A stretch of 64,000 nucleotides of DNA from Nonomuraea glycinis (lineage in GTDB: Bacteria; Actinomycetota; Actinomycetes; Streptosporangiales; Streptosporangiaceae): NCBI RefSeq assembly GCF_014646515.1, contig NZ_BMNK01000007.1, positions 188,398 through 252,397 of the forward strand, read 5' to 3'. The first letter of the stretch is position 1. The number at the start of each line of letters is the position of its first letter. The notes below the pieces were generated by a model. That model was given only the letters and a program-made list of their open reading frames with translations. It did not search any database and was not told the DNA's origin. The position numbers were made by a program, and so were the translations under genes. This document shows positions 17,267-25,213 of this stretch, piece by piece.

Positions 17267-18781
17267 ATGACGGTGCGTCGGGTGATGGGCATCGAGACCG
17301 AGTACGGCATCTCCGTACCAGGTCAGCCAGGCGCCAACGCGATGGTGACCTCCTCACAGGTGGTCAACGCCTACTTGGCGGCCTCGGCCGCCCGGGCACG
17401 CAGAGCGCGCTGGGACTTCGAGGAGGAGAACCCCCTACGCGACGCCAGAGGCTTCGACCTGGCCAGAGAGGTGGCCGACCCCACTCAGCTCACCGACGAG
17501 GACCTCGGCCTGGCCAACGTCATCCTGACCAACGGCGCCAGGCTCTACGTCGACCACGCCCACCCGGAATACTCCACGCCCGAGTGCACCAACCCGCGCG
17601 CCGCGGTGATCTGGGACAAGGCGGGGGAGCGGGTCATGTACGACGCGGCCCAGCGCGCCAGCGCCATCCCCGCCAACGCGCCCATCCAGCTCTACAAGAA
17701 CAACACCGACGCCAAGGGCGCCAGCTACGGCTGTCACGAGAACTACCTCATGCGCCGGGCCACGCCCTTCGCCGACATCGTGCGCCACCTCACTCCGTTC
17801 TTCGTCTCCCGGCAGGTGGTCGTCGGCGCGGGCAAGGTCGGCATCGGGCAGGACTCGCGCGGTGACGGCTTCCAGATCAGCCAGCGGGCCGACTTCTTCG
17901 AGGTGGAGGTCGGGCTCGAGACCACGCTGAAGCGGCCGATCATCAACACCCGGGACGAGCCGCACGCCGACCCGGAGAAGTACCGGCGCCTCCACGTGAT
18001 CATCGGCGACGCTAACATGTCGGAAATTTCGACATATCTGAAGCTAGGGTCGACGGCGCTCGTCCTTGCCATGATCGAAGACGGCTTCCTCACCCGCGAC
18101 CTGGCCGTCGACAACCCCGTCCAATCCCTGCGCGCCGTCTCCCACGACCCCACCTGCCGCTACGAGATCCCGATGCGCGACGGCCGCAAGCTCACCGCCG
18201 TCCAGCTGCAGATGGAATACCTCGAACAGGCCCGCAAGTACGTCGAAGAGCGCGGCACCGCCCAGGACGAGATGAACAAGGACATCCTCGACCGCTGGGA
18301 GTCCGTCCTCACCCGTCTGGCCGAAGACCCCATGCAACTGGCCGGAGAGCTCGACTGGGTCGCCAAGCTCGAACTCCTCGAGGGCTACCGCAGCCGCGAC
18401 GGCCTCGACTGGTCCCACCCCCGCCTCGGCCTCGTCGACCTGCAATACTCCGACATCCGCCCCGACCGCGGCCTGTACAACCGGCTCGTGGCCCGTGGCC
18501 GCATGCGGCGCCTCATCACCGAGGACGAGGTCGACCGGGCCGTCGAGAACCCGCCCACCGACACCCGCGCCTACTTCCGCGGTCGCTGCCTGCGCCAGTA
18601 CAGCGAATCCGTGGCCGCCGCCTCCTGGGACTCCGTCATCTTCGACATCCCCGGCAGAGAGTCGCTGCAGCGCGTCCCCACCTTGGAGCCGCTGCGCGGC
18701 ACCAAGGCCCACGTGGGCGAGCTCTTCGACCGCTGCCGCACCGCCGCCGACCTCGTCGCCGCCCTCACCGGCGGAGACTAG
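17267..18781 (+). CDS. dop: deamidase/depupylase Dop
   Basis: Converts the C-terminal Gln of Pup to Glu and also removes Pup from substrates; glutamine-synthetase fold. 504 residues from the ATG at 17267, with AGAGGG 6 nt upstream. Diagnostic features: MGIETEYGIS start with catalytic-type acidic residues, the extra loop beginning GANAMVTSSQVVNAY that separates Dop from PafA, HPEYSTPEC, LYKNNTDAKGASYGCHENYL and INTRDEPHAD. Encoding Dop is consistent with the local Pup ending in Gln. Confidence 0.97.
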   Translation: MTVRRVMGIETEYGISVPGQPGANAMVTSSQVVNAYLAASAARARRARWDFEEENPLRDARGFDLAREVADPTQLTDEDLGLANVILTNGARLYVDHAHPEYSTPECTNPRAAVIWDKAGERVMYDAAQRASAIPANAPIQLYKNNTDAKGASYGCHENYLMRRATPFADIVRHLTPFFVSRQVVVGAGKVGIGQDSRGDGFQISQRADFFEVEVGLETTLKRPIINTRDEPHADPEKYRRLHVIIGDANMSEISTYLKLGSTALVLAMIEDGFLTRDLAVDNPVQSLRAVSHDPTCRYEIPMRDGRKLTAVQLQMEYLEQARKYVEERGTAQDEMNKDILDRWESVLTRLAEDPMQLAGELDWVAKLELLEGYRSRDGLDWSHPRLGLVDLQYSDIRPDRGLYNRLVARGRMRRLITEDEVDRAVENPPTDTRAYFRGRCLRQYSESVAAASWDSVIFDIPGRESLQRVPTLEPLRGTKAHVGELFDRCRTAADLVAALTGGD

Positions 18782-18869
18782 GGGCCCTGGACGGCCGTGG
18801 CCGGCGAAAACCCAGGCTTTCGTACGACGTCCGTACCTTTCTGATCTATAACGTAAAGGCGTCCGGCTG

Positions 18870-19274
18870 TCAGAGCAGCCCGATGCCGAGCGTGAGCGTG
18901 CCCACCGCCAGGCTCGCCCCGCCCGCCATGGCCAGATAGATCAGCTTGCTGGGCTTCCTGTCGCTGGGGCGGGCCACCGACAGGAAGAAGCCCAGGGGCA
19001 TCAGGATCGGGGCGGCCACGATCGACGTGCGTACCAGAGTCTTCCAGGCGTCGGACAGGTCGGCCTGGTCCACGTACAGCAGCGCCACCAGGCTGAACAG
19101 GACCAGCACGCCGGCGTGCGCGTGCCCGGCCCGCCACAGGCCGCGCCGGACCGGGTTGTCCCGGTAGCCGGGCACGTCGCGCATGAGGAACGCCAGCAGG
19201 GAGACGCCGCCGAAGGCGATCGTCGGGACCGTGATGAGGAGCACGCCGGCCGTGCTCAGGGATGCGGGGGACAT
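18870..19274 (-). CDS. small integral membrane protein, unknown function
   Basis: 134 residues with four hydrophobic segments: about 8-27, 50-68, 84-101 and 112-132. A charged loop YRDNPVRRGLWRAGHAHAG follows the first helix. I do not recognise the family. The start ATG has AGGAGG 7 nt upstream. It is antisense to its neighbours dop and pup and has its own clean promoter with an inverted repeat in the spacer, so it is probably an independently regulated insertion in the pup locus. Confidence 0.72.
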   Translation of the reverse strand: MSPASLSTAGVLLITVPTIAFGGVSLLAFLMRDVPGYRDNPVRRGLWRAGHAHAGVLVLFSLVALLYVDQADLSDAWKTLVRTSIVAAPILMPLGFFLSVARPSDRKPSKLIYLAMAGGASLAVGTLTLGIGLL

Positions 19275-19302
19275 GGTGAACCTCCTGGTGGGGCGAGGTT
19301 CC

Positions 19303-19331
19303 AGTATTGGATAGTGAAGCTATCTAGTCAA
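19303..19331 (-). promoter_or_regulatory. sigma-70-type promoter with operator-like inverted repeat in the spacer
   Basis: Read on the minus strand: TTGACT (19331-19326), 17-nt spacer, AATACT (19308-19303), about 29 bp before the membrane-protein ATG. The spacer contains GATAG-N5-CTATC, extending to TRGATAG/CTATCYA with one mismatch. A repressor bound there would block RNA polymerase directly. Confidence 0.65.
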
Positions 19332-19424
19332 GTCGGCAAGATCGCGGGACGATCGGCGCGAAATGTCGCCCCGTTCGGGGAAGATATGGGCTAGAGAGGT
19401 AGTCCCCCACCGTGGAGGTTGGAC

Positions 19425-19634
19425 ATGGCCAGCAAGGACACCGGCGGACAGAAGCAGACCGGTCGGCGTGAGTCCGAGGTCGAGGAGACCGAGGCGTCGG
19501 CGGCACCGGAGGTGCAGGAGCGCCAGGAGAAGCTCACGGACGATGTGGACTCGATCCTGGACGAGATCGACGAAGTGCTCGAGGAGAACGCAGAGGAATT
19601 CGTGCGCTCGTATGTACAAAAGGGCGGCCAGTAG
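19425..19634 (+). CDS. pup: prokaryotic ubiquitin-like protein Pup
   Basis: Small disordered modifier attached to substrate lysines by PafA. 69 residues, ending KGGQ: the terminal Gln must be deamidated to Glu by Dop before ligation. Acidic central region (VEETEASAAPEVQERQE) and the C-terminal helix DSILDEIDEVLEENAEEFVRSYV that pairs with the ARC coiled coil are clear. The ATG at 19425 has GGAGG 6 nt upstream; a TTG two codons earlier is less likely. In most actinobacteria pup is directly followed by prcB; here 1.76 kb intervenes. Confidence 0.97.
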   Translation: MASKDTGGQKQTGRRESEVEETEASAAPEVQERQEKLTDDVDSILDEIDEVLEENAEEFVRSYVQKGGQ

Positions 19635-19852
19635 CGCAAGCGGACAGGGCCTGAAGGGCTGAAGATGTGCCCGGATGCGGGGCGGCGAAGGGCGCCTCCG
19701 AGTTCGGGCGCCGGACGGAGGTGAAGGCGGTCACGGGGTTCGGCAGGCATCGAGCCGAGCCATCCGGGCCGGCCGCCTGTGGCAAGCCCTGTCACACACG
19801 GTGATGCGGGATGAACGGGTGAAGAACCACGGGGGTGAGGGCCGGGGTCACG

Positions 19853-21226
19853 TCAGCCGGAGATGGAGATGTTGGCTGCGCCGCCTACCAGGTCCTCCAG
19901 CTTCCTCTGGTAGGCGGCGGCCGCCTCGTCGGCGCTCTTGCCGCTGACGACGTCGGCGGTGGCTTCCTGCAGCAGGACGGAGACCTGCGGGTAGATGGCC
20001 AGGCCGGGCCGGTAGGCGGTGACGGGCAGCACGTCGTCGGCGATGTAACTCAGCATCGGGTCGCCGGCGAGCACGTCGTCGTTGACGTCGATGCGGGAGC
20101 TGACGCGGGTGCGGCCGGCGAGTTCCGAGGTGGTGGCCTCGGCGGAGTGCATGAAGGACAGCAGTTCCCAGGCGAGCGCGGGGTTCTCGGAGAACGGGTT
20201 GAGCACGCGTACGGCGCCGCCTGACATGCTGACATGGTCCTGGCCGCGGATGCCGGCGCCGGGCTTCTTGGCGGGGATTTTGGTGTAGCCGACGATCTGG
20301 TCGCGGTCCTTCATGGGGGCTATGCCGGCGCCTGGTTCGATGACCGAGCGCCAGAAATAGTCGCTCTCGGCCAGGATGGCGATCTTCCCGTCGGCGAACT
20401 GGGCGAAGGATTTGTCGCGGCCTTTGGCCTCCTGCTGGAGTTTGGGGTCACCGAGGCCGCTGCCGCCGTAGATCTGCTGGTAGAAGCCGAGCACGTCCTT
20501 CATGGCCCGGCTCGCGCCGGTCCACTTGTCCTGGGCGTGGATCTCCGCCCCGGCGCCGGCGAGCAGCGGCAGGACGCCCTGCATGGTGGTGGCCTCGCCC
20601 GTGGCGCTGCCGGCGTTGATCTGGATGGGGGTGGGCACGCCGGCGGCCTTGAGCGCGGTGCCGGCGTCGATGATGTCCTGCCAGCTGCCGGGGTTCCAGG
20701 TTCGTGGCAGGCCCGCCTTGGCGAACAGGGTCTTGTTGTAGAACAGGACGCGGCCGTCGGTGCCCTGGGGCAGCCCGTACTTCCTGCCGTCGAAGATGCC
20801 GAGTCCTTGCACGGCCGGGGGGATCTGGGACCAGCCGCTCCAGGAGTCGACGGCGGCGCCGCTGACTTCGGCGAGCGGCTCGATGTAGCCGGCCTGCGCG
20901 AACTCGCCGATCCAGATGCCGTCGAGGTCGATGACGTCGGCGGCGGTCCTGGCCTTGAGGTCGAGTGCGATCTTGGTCTTGTACTGCTCGTCGTCGACGC
21001 CGCTCGGCTCGAAGAGCACCTTGACGTCGCGGTGGGTCTTCTCGAACCGGGGGATGACCCACTGCTTGATCCAGTCGGCGGACGCGGAGTTCTTGCCGCC
21101 GGAGATGGCGTTGGCGGCGATGGTGAGGGTGATGCCGCCGTCTTCGGCGGGGGCGCCGGTTCCGCAGGAGGTGAGCGCCAGGAGGGCGAGGGCCGCGAGC
21201 ACCGCTGGGCGGCTCGGGAGTCGCAT
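19853..21226 (-). CDS. orphan ABC sugar-type substrate-binding lipoprotein
   Basis: Family 1 (sugar-type) extracellular receptor, about 457 residues. Lipoprotein signal MRLPSRPAVLAALALLALTSC with lipobox LTSC. The frame is open for another 59 codons upstream, but AGGAGG lies 7 nt before this ATG. Mature-part features fit SBP_bac_1 (LPQGTDGRVLFYNKTLFAKAGL; ENPALAWELLSFMHS). No permease or ATPase gene is adjacent, so it must use distant partners or serve another role. It is inserted antisense between pup and prcB. Confidence 0.9.
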   Translation of the reverse strand: MRLPSRPAVLAALALLALTSCGTGAPAEDGGITLTIAANAISGGKNSASADWIKQWVIPRFEKTHRDVKVLFEPSGVDDEQYKTKIALDLKARTAADVIDLDGIWIGEFAQAGYIEPLAEVSGAAVDSWSGWSQIPPAVQGLGIFDGRKYGLPQGTDGRVLFYNKTLFAKAGLPRTWNPGSWQDIIDAGTALKAAGVPTPIQINAGSATGEATTMQGVLPLLAGAGAEIHAQDKWTGASRAMKDVLGFYQQIYGGSGLGDPKLQQEAKGRDKSFAQFADGKIAILAESDYFWRSVIEPGAGIAPMKDRDQIVGYTKIPAKKPGAGIRGQDHVSMSGGAVRVLNPFSENPALAWELLSFMHSAEATTSELAGRTRVSSRIDVNDDVLAGDPMLSYIADDVLPVTAYRPGLAIYPQVSVLLQEATADVVSGKSADEAAAAYQRKLEDLVGGAANISISG

Positions 21227-21396
21227 GTCGGCCTCCTGTCGAGGGCGGGCGGACATATCGACGATCGCATGGGCTTTCGTGGGCGTAAAGAAACGATCTG
21301 GTGATCGGTTCGCCGTGAGCTGATCGTGGGAAGTGCAGACAGCGACGCAAGAACAGTAGGGTCGCTTCAGGGACGACTGACATGGGAGGGAGTCGC

Positions 21397-22245
21397 GTGG
21401 CATCGCACAGGGATCTGCCCGCCGGCTTGAGAGACCAGCTTTTCCACAACACAGGGAGTTCCTCGTTCACCGACTTCGTCGGCTCATATGCGCCCGAGCT
21501 GTTGCCGCTTCGGAATGAGGTGCTGGCCACGCCGATCGGCGACCAGGTCCCGCACGCGACCACGATCATCGCCGCGACCTTCGCCGGGGGTGTGGTGATG
21601 GCGGGAGACCGGCGTGCGACGTCGGGCAACATCATCTCCCAGCGTGACGTCGAGAAGGTGTTCCGCACTGACGACTATTCCTGCATGGGCATCGCGGGCA
21701 CGGCCAGCACCGGCATCGAGATGGCCAGGCTCTACCGGGTGGAGCTGGAGCACTACGAGAAGCTCGAGGGCCGCACCATGTCGGTGGCCGGCAAGGCCAA
21801 CCGGCTGGCGACGATGATCCGGGGCAACCTGGCGATGGCGATGCAGGGGCTGGTGGTGGTGCCGTTGTTCGCCGCCTACGACCCTGCCGCCGACGCCGGG
21901 CGGATCTTCAGCTACGACGTGGCGGGCGGGCCTTACGAGCGGGAGCGGTTCGACGCGATCGGCTCCGGTTCGATCTTCGCGCGGGGTTCGCTGAAGAAGC
22001 TCTACCGTGACGGCGCCTCGGCCGACGACATGGCGATGACGCTGATCCAGGCGCTGTACGACGCGGCCGACGACGACTCGGCGACCGGTGGTCCTGACGT
22101 GACGCGGAAGATCTGGCCGATCGTGTCGGTGGTCGACGCCGACGGTTTCCGGCGCCTGAGCGAGGAGCAGGTGACCGGTTATGTCGAGCGGATGCTCGAG
22201 GCTCGCTTGATCTCCCCTGACGGCCCCATCGCCCCGCTGCGTTAG
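21397..22245 (+). CDS. prcB: 20S proteasome beta subunit PrcB
   Basis: Catalytic subunit of the proteasome core, an N-terminal threonine hydrolase. From the GTG at 21397 (GGGAGG about 8 nt upstream) the protein has 282 residues; an in-frame ATG at 21382 is also possible. A 54-residue propeptide ends ...QVPHA, then the mature start TTIIAATF with catalytic Thr55. GVVMAGDRRAT and the conserved IAGTASTGIEMARLYRVELEHYEKLEG stretch match known PrcB. TAGGGT at about 21357 may be the -10 of an independent promoter, needed because pup is not directly upstream. PrcA follows after 15 bp. Confidence 0.96.
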   Translation: MASHRDLPAGLRDQLFHNTGSSSFTDFVGSYAPELLPLRNEVLATPIGDQVPHATTIIAATFAGGVVMAGDRRATSGNIISQRDVEKVFRTDDYSCMGIAGTASTGIEMARLYRVELEHYEKLEGRTMSVAGKANRLATMIRGNLAMAMQGLVVVPLFAAYDPAADAGRIFSYDVAGGPYERERFDAIGSGSIFARGSLKKLYRDGASADDMAMTLIQALYDAADDDSATGGPDVTRKIWPIVSVVDADGFRRLSEEQVTGYVERMLEARLISPDGPIAPLR

Positions 22246-22260
22246 AAAGGACCACCCCAC

Positions 22261-23043
22261 GTGTCGATGCCTTTCGGATATGCGTCCCCTGAGCAGATCA
22301 TGCGGGACAAGGCGGACTACGCGCGCAAGGGGATCGCGCGGGGCCGCTCCGTCGTCGTGCTGCAGTACGTCGACGGGATCCTGTTCGTCGCGCCCAACCC
22401 TTCCAAGGCGCTGCACAAGATCAGCGAGATCTACGACCGCATCGGGTTCGCGGCCGTGGGCCGCTACAACGAGTTCGAGGAGTTGCGGCTGGGCGGCATC
22501 CGCTACGCCGACATCAACGGTTACACCTACGACCGCTCCGATGTGACGGGTCGTGGCCTGGCCAACCTCTACGCCTCCAACCTGGGCCGGATCTTCACCG
22601 ATTCGATCAAGTCGCTCGAGGTGGAGGTGGTGGTGGCCGAGGTGGGTGACGGACCTGACGGTGACGCCATCTACCGGTTGACGTTCGACGGCTCGGTGTT
22701 CGACGAGCACGGGTTCGCGGCGATGGGCGGTCAGGCGGAGGCGGTGTCGACGCGGCTGAAGGAGCGCTACCGCGAGTCGATGTCGCTGTCGGCGGCGCTG
22801 GAGGTGGCGCTGGCGGCCCTCACCGAGCCCGGTGGCGAGCGGCCGCCGGTGACGCAGCTGGAGGTGGCGGTGCTGGATCGCAATCGCGAGCACCGCAAGT
22901 TCCTGCGGCTGACGGGCTCACGCCTGGAGCGCCTGCTGCCTTCTGCCGACGCCTCGGCGCCCGCACCCGCCGCGGAGGAGGGTGAGAAGCCGCCGCCCAC
23001 CGGCCCCGAGGGAGACGTGGACGACGGCTCTTCGCCGCTGTAG
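22261..23043 (+). CDS. prcA: 20S proteasome alpha subunit PrcA
   Basis: Gate-forming outer ring of the core, 260 residues. The N-terminus SMPFGYASPEQIMRDKADYARKGIARGRS is the standard gating peptide and first helix; there is no catalytic Thr. The C-terminal 40 residues are Ala/Glu/Pro-rich and end DDGSSPL, a variable tail. Same operon as prcB (15-bp gap with AAAGGA). A hairpin terminator follows the stop. Confidence 0.96.
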   Translation: MSMPFGYASPEQIMRDKADYARKGIARGRSVVVLQYVDGILFVAPNPSKALHKISEIYDRIGFAAVGRYNEFEELRLGGIRYADINGYTYDRSDVTGRGLANLYASNLGRIFTDSIKSLEVEVVVAEVGDGPDGDAIYRLTFDGSVFDEHGFAAMGGQAEAVSTRLKERYRESMSLSAALEVALAALTEPGGERPPVTQLEVAVLDRNREHRKFLRLTGSRLERLLPSADASAPAPAAEEGEKPPPTGPEGDVDDGSSPL

Positions 23044-23049
23044 GACCAG

Positions 23050-23077
23050 GCCGCCGGCATCCCAGGGTGTCGGCGGC
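23050..23077 (+). terminator. terminator after prcBA
   Basis: GCCGCCGGCA (23050-23059), 8-nt loop, TGTCGGCGGC (23068-23077): 10-bp stem with one G-U pair, followed by CCTTT. Confidence 0.7.
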
Positions 23078-23085
23078 CCTTTGGG

Positions 23086-23101
23086 TGTGATTTGTATCAC
23101 T
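23086..23101 (+). promoter_or_regulatory. Crp-like binding site
   Basis: TGTGA-N6-TCACT at 23086-23101; the inner part GTGAT-TTGT-ATCAC is a perfect inverted repeat. It fits the actinobacterial Crp/GlxR pattern TGTGA-N6-TCACA except for the last base. It lies 46 bp before the secreted-protein ATG. Confidence 0.5.
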
Positions 23102-23146
23102 ATGTGCCGGTCGAACTCCGGGACGGCCCTGGCCATCGAACGATCC

Positions 23147-23668
23147 ATGAAGATTCTTACGCGTAGCCTCCTCGCGACCGGTGCGGCCGCGGCCATGATC
23201 CTCGCGTCCGGCGCGGCGGCCGAGGCCGCCGCCATCCCGAAGTACAAGGCCCCGGAGGTCTTCGGGAAGACGTTCCAGGCGGATCCGAAGCATGACTTCA
23301 CCAAGCGCATCAGCCCCCGGCACAACGGCATCCTGCGCGGCTGGATCACCCACGTGAGTGGCTCCGTGGCCGAGTACGAGCCCATCAAGTGGAAGAAGGG
23401 CACCGTCACCGAGGGCCGCTTCGTCGGCCCGCCCGAGGGTGACGTGACGGCCTACGCCTCGCCCATCGCCACGAACGTGGTCTTCCTGTCGGCGTTCGGC
23501 TGCGGATCGAAGATGGTCAATGTGACCGTCAGCGGAAAGCACGGGCTCGGCAGCAAGCGCTGCTCCAGGGCGGACCTGGTCAAGCGGCACAAGGGTGGCG
23601 GGCACCCGGCGCTCATTACCGTCCACCAGGGCAAGATCGTAAAGCTTCAGGAGATCTACACGCCCTGA
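23147..23668 (+). CDS. secreted protein of unknown function
   Basis: 173 residues. MKILTRSLLATGAAAAMILASGAAAEAAA is a Sec-type signal peptide, probably cleaved after AEA. The mature protein is basic, with two Cys (FGCGSK and KRCSRAD) 19-20 residues apart that could form a disulfide. I do not recognise the family. The frame is open upstream but the signal peptide fixes the start at 23147. It sits between prcA and pafA, has its own terminator-bounded unit and a Crp-like site, and is not a usual part of the locus. Confidence 0.75.
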   Translation: MKILTRSLLATGAAAAMILASGAAAEAAAIPKYKAPEVFGKTFQADPKHDFTKRISPRHNGILRGWITHVSGSVAEYEPIKWKKGTVTEGRFVGPPEGDVTAYASPIATNVVFLSAFGCGSKMVNVTVSGKHGLGSKRCSRADLVKRHKGGGHPALITVHQGKIVKLQEIYTP

Positions 23669-23732
23669 CGGGCGGCGAAAGGGCTCCGCGGGGGCGCGAG
23701 CACAGGTGAAGCGGGGTGCGCGGAAAACACCA

Positions 23733-23746
23733 GGAGAGATCTCTCC
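23733..23746 (+). promoter_or_regulatory. 14-bp palindrome in the pafA promoter region
   Basis: GGAGAGATCTCTCC is a perfect palindrome 32 bp before the pafA ATG. A -10-like TAGTGT (23767-23772) ends 6 nt before that ATG, so the palindrome overlaps the -35 position. Putative operator; the regulator is unknown. Confidence 0.45.
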
Positions 23747-23778
23747 CGTTGGCCGATCCGTGGGCATAGTGTGAGGTG

Positions 23779-25137
23779 ATGGATCGTCGCATCTTCGGGC
23801 TGGAGAACGAGTACGGCGTGACCTGCACGTTCAGGGGGCAGCGCAGGCTGTCCCCGGACGAGGTCGCGCGCTACCTGTTCCGGCGAGTCGTGTCCTGGGG
23901 CCGATCGAGCAACGTCTTCCTCCGCAATGGCGCACGCCTGTATCTCGACGTGGGCAGCCACCCTGAATACGCAACACCTGAATGTGACAACGTCATCGAG
24001 CTCGTCACCCATGACAAAGCCGGTGAGCGCATCCTCGAGGGCCTTCTGGTCGACGCCGAGAAACGGCTGCGCGAAGAGGGCATCGCCGGGGACATCTATC
24101 TCTTCAAGAACAACACCGACTCGGCCGGCAACTCCTACGGCTGCCACGAGAACTATCTGGTCGGCAGGCACGGCGAGTTCGGCCGCCTGGCCGACGTGCT
24201 GATTCCGTTCCTGGTGACGAGGCAGATCATCTGCGGTGCCGGCAAGGTGCTGCAGACTCCGCGCGGGGCGGTCTACTGCGTGTCGCAGCGGGCCGAGCAC
24301 ATCTGGGAGGGCGTCTCGTCCGCCACCACCCGCTCCCGGCCGATCATCAACACCCGGGACGAGCCGCACGCCGACGCCGAGCGGTTCCGCCGCCTGCACG
24401 TCATCGTGGGCGACTCCAACATGAGCGAGACCACCATGCTGCTCAAGGTCGGCGCCACCGACCTGGTGCTGCGCATGATCGAGGCGGGCACGGTGATGCG
24501 TGACCTGTCGCTGGAGAACCCGATCAGGGCGATCCGGGAGGTCTCCCACGACATGACGGGCAGGCGCAGGGTGCGCCTGGCCAACGGCCGTGAGGCCTCC
24601 AGCCTGGAGATCCAGCAGGAATACCTGTCGAAGGCGAAGGACTTCGTCGACCGGCGCGGCGGCGATGCCATCGCCCACCGGGTGCTGGAGCTGTGGGAGC
24701 GCACGTTGCACGCGGTCGAGACGGGCAATCTCGATCTGGTGGCGCGGGAGATCGACTGGGTGACGAAATATCAGCTGATCGAGCGCTACCGCAAGAAGTA
24801 CGACCTGCCGCTGTCGTCGCCGCGCGTGGCGCAGCTCGACCTCGCCTATCACGACGTGCACCGTAAGCGCGGCCTGTTCTACCTGCTGCAGAAGCGCGGC
24901 TCGGTGGAGCGGGTGGCCTCCGACCTCAAGATCTTCGAGGCCAAGTCGGTGCCGCCGCAGACGACCAGGGCGCGGCTGCGGGGCGAGTTCATCCGCAAGG
25001 CGCAGGAGAAGCGGCGCGACTTCACCGTCGACTGGGTGCATCTCAAGCTCAACGACCAGGCTCAGCGGACGGTTCTGTGCAAGGACCCGTTCCGGTCGGT
25101 GGACGAAAGGGTCGACAAACTCATCGCGGGCATGTAA
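23779..25137 (+). CDS. pafA: Pup-protein ligase PafA
   Basis: ATP-dependent ligase that joins the Pup C-terminal glutamate to substrate lysines; glutamine-synthetase fold, 452 residues. MDRRIFGLENEYGVTCTF is the standard start, so ATG 23779 is preferred over the GTG one codon earlier. Other signatures: HPEYATPECD, YLFKNNTDSAGNSYGCHENYL, INTRDEPHADAERFRRLHVIVGD. It lacks the Dop-specific loop. TAGTGT 6 nt before the ATG points to a leaderless transcript. Confidence 0.97.
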   Translation: MDRRIFGLENEYGVTCTFRGQRRLSPDEVARYLFRRVVSWGRSSNVFLRNGARLYLDVGSHPEYATPECDNVIELVTHDKAGERILEGLLVDAEKRLREEGIAGDIYLFKNNTDSAGNSYGCHENYLVGRHGEFGRLADVLIPFLVTRQIICGAGKVLQTPRGAVYCVSQRAEHIWEGVSSATTRSRPIINTRDEPHADAERFRRLHVIVGDSNMSETTMLLKVGATDLVLRMIEAGTVMRDLSLENPIRAIREVSHDMTGRRRVRLANGREASSLEIQQEYLSKAKDFVDRRGGDAIAHRVLELWERTLHAVETGNLDLVAREIDWVTKYQLIERYRKKYDLPLSSPRVAQLDLAYHDVHRKRGLFYLLQKRGSVERVASDLKIFEAKSVPPQTTRARLRGEFIRKAQEKRRDFTVDWVHLKLNDQAQRTVLCKDPFRSVDERVDKLIAGM

Positions 25138-25213
25138 ACAAAGCAGTTTACCTCGGCCCTACCGAGAGTCAGATAGTGTGGCGCGAATCTGACGTCTTTT
25201 CCGAGGGAAGTCC

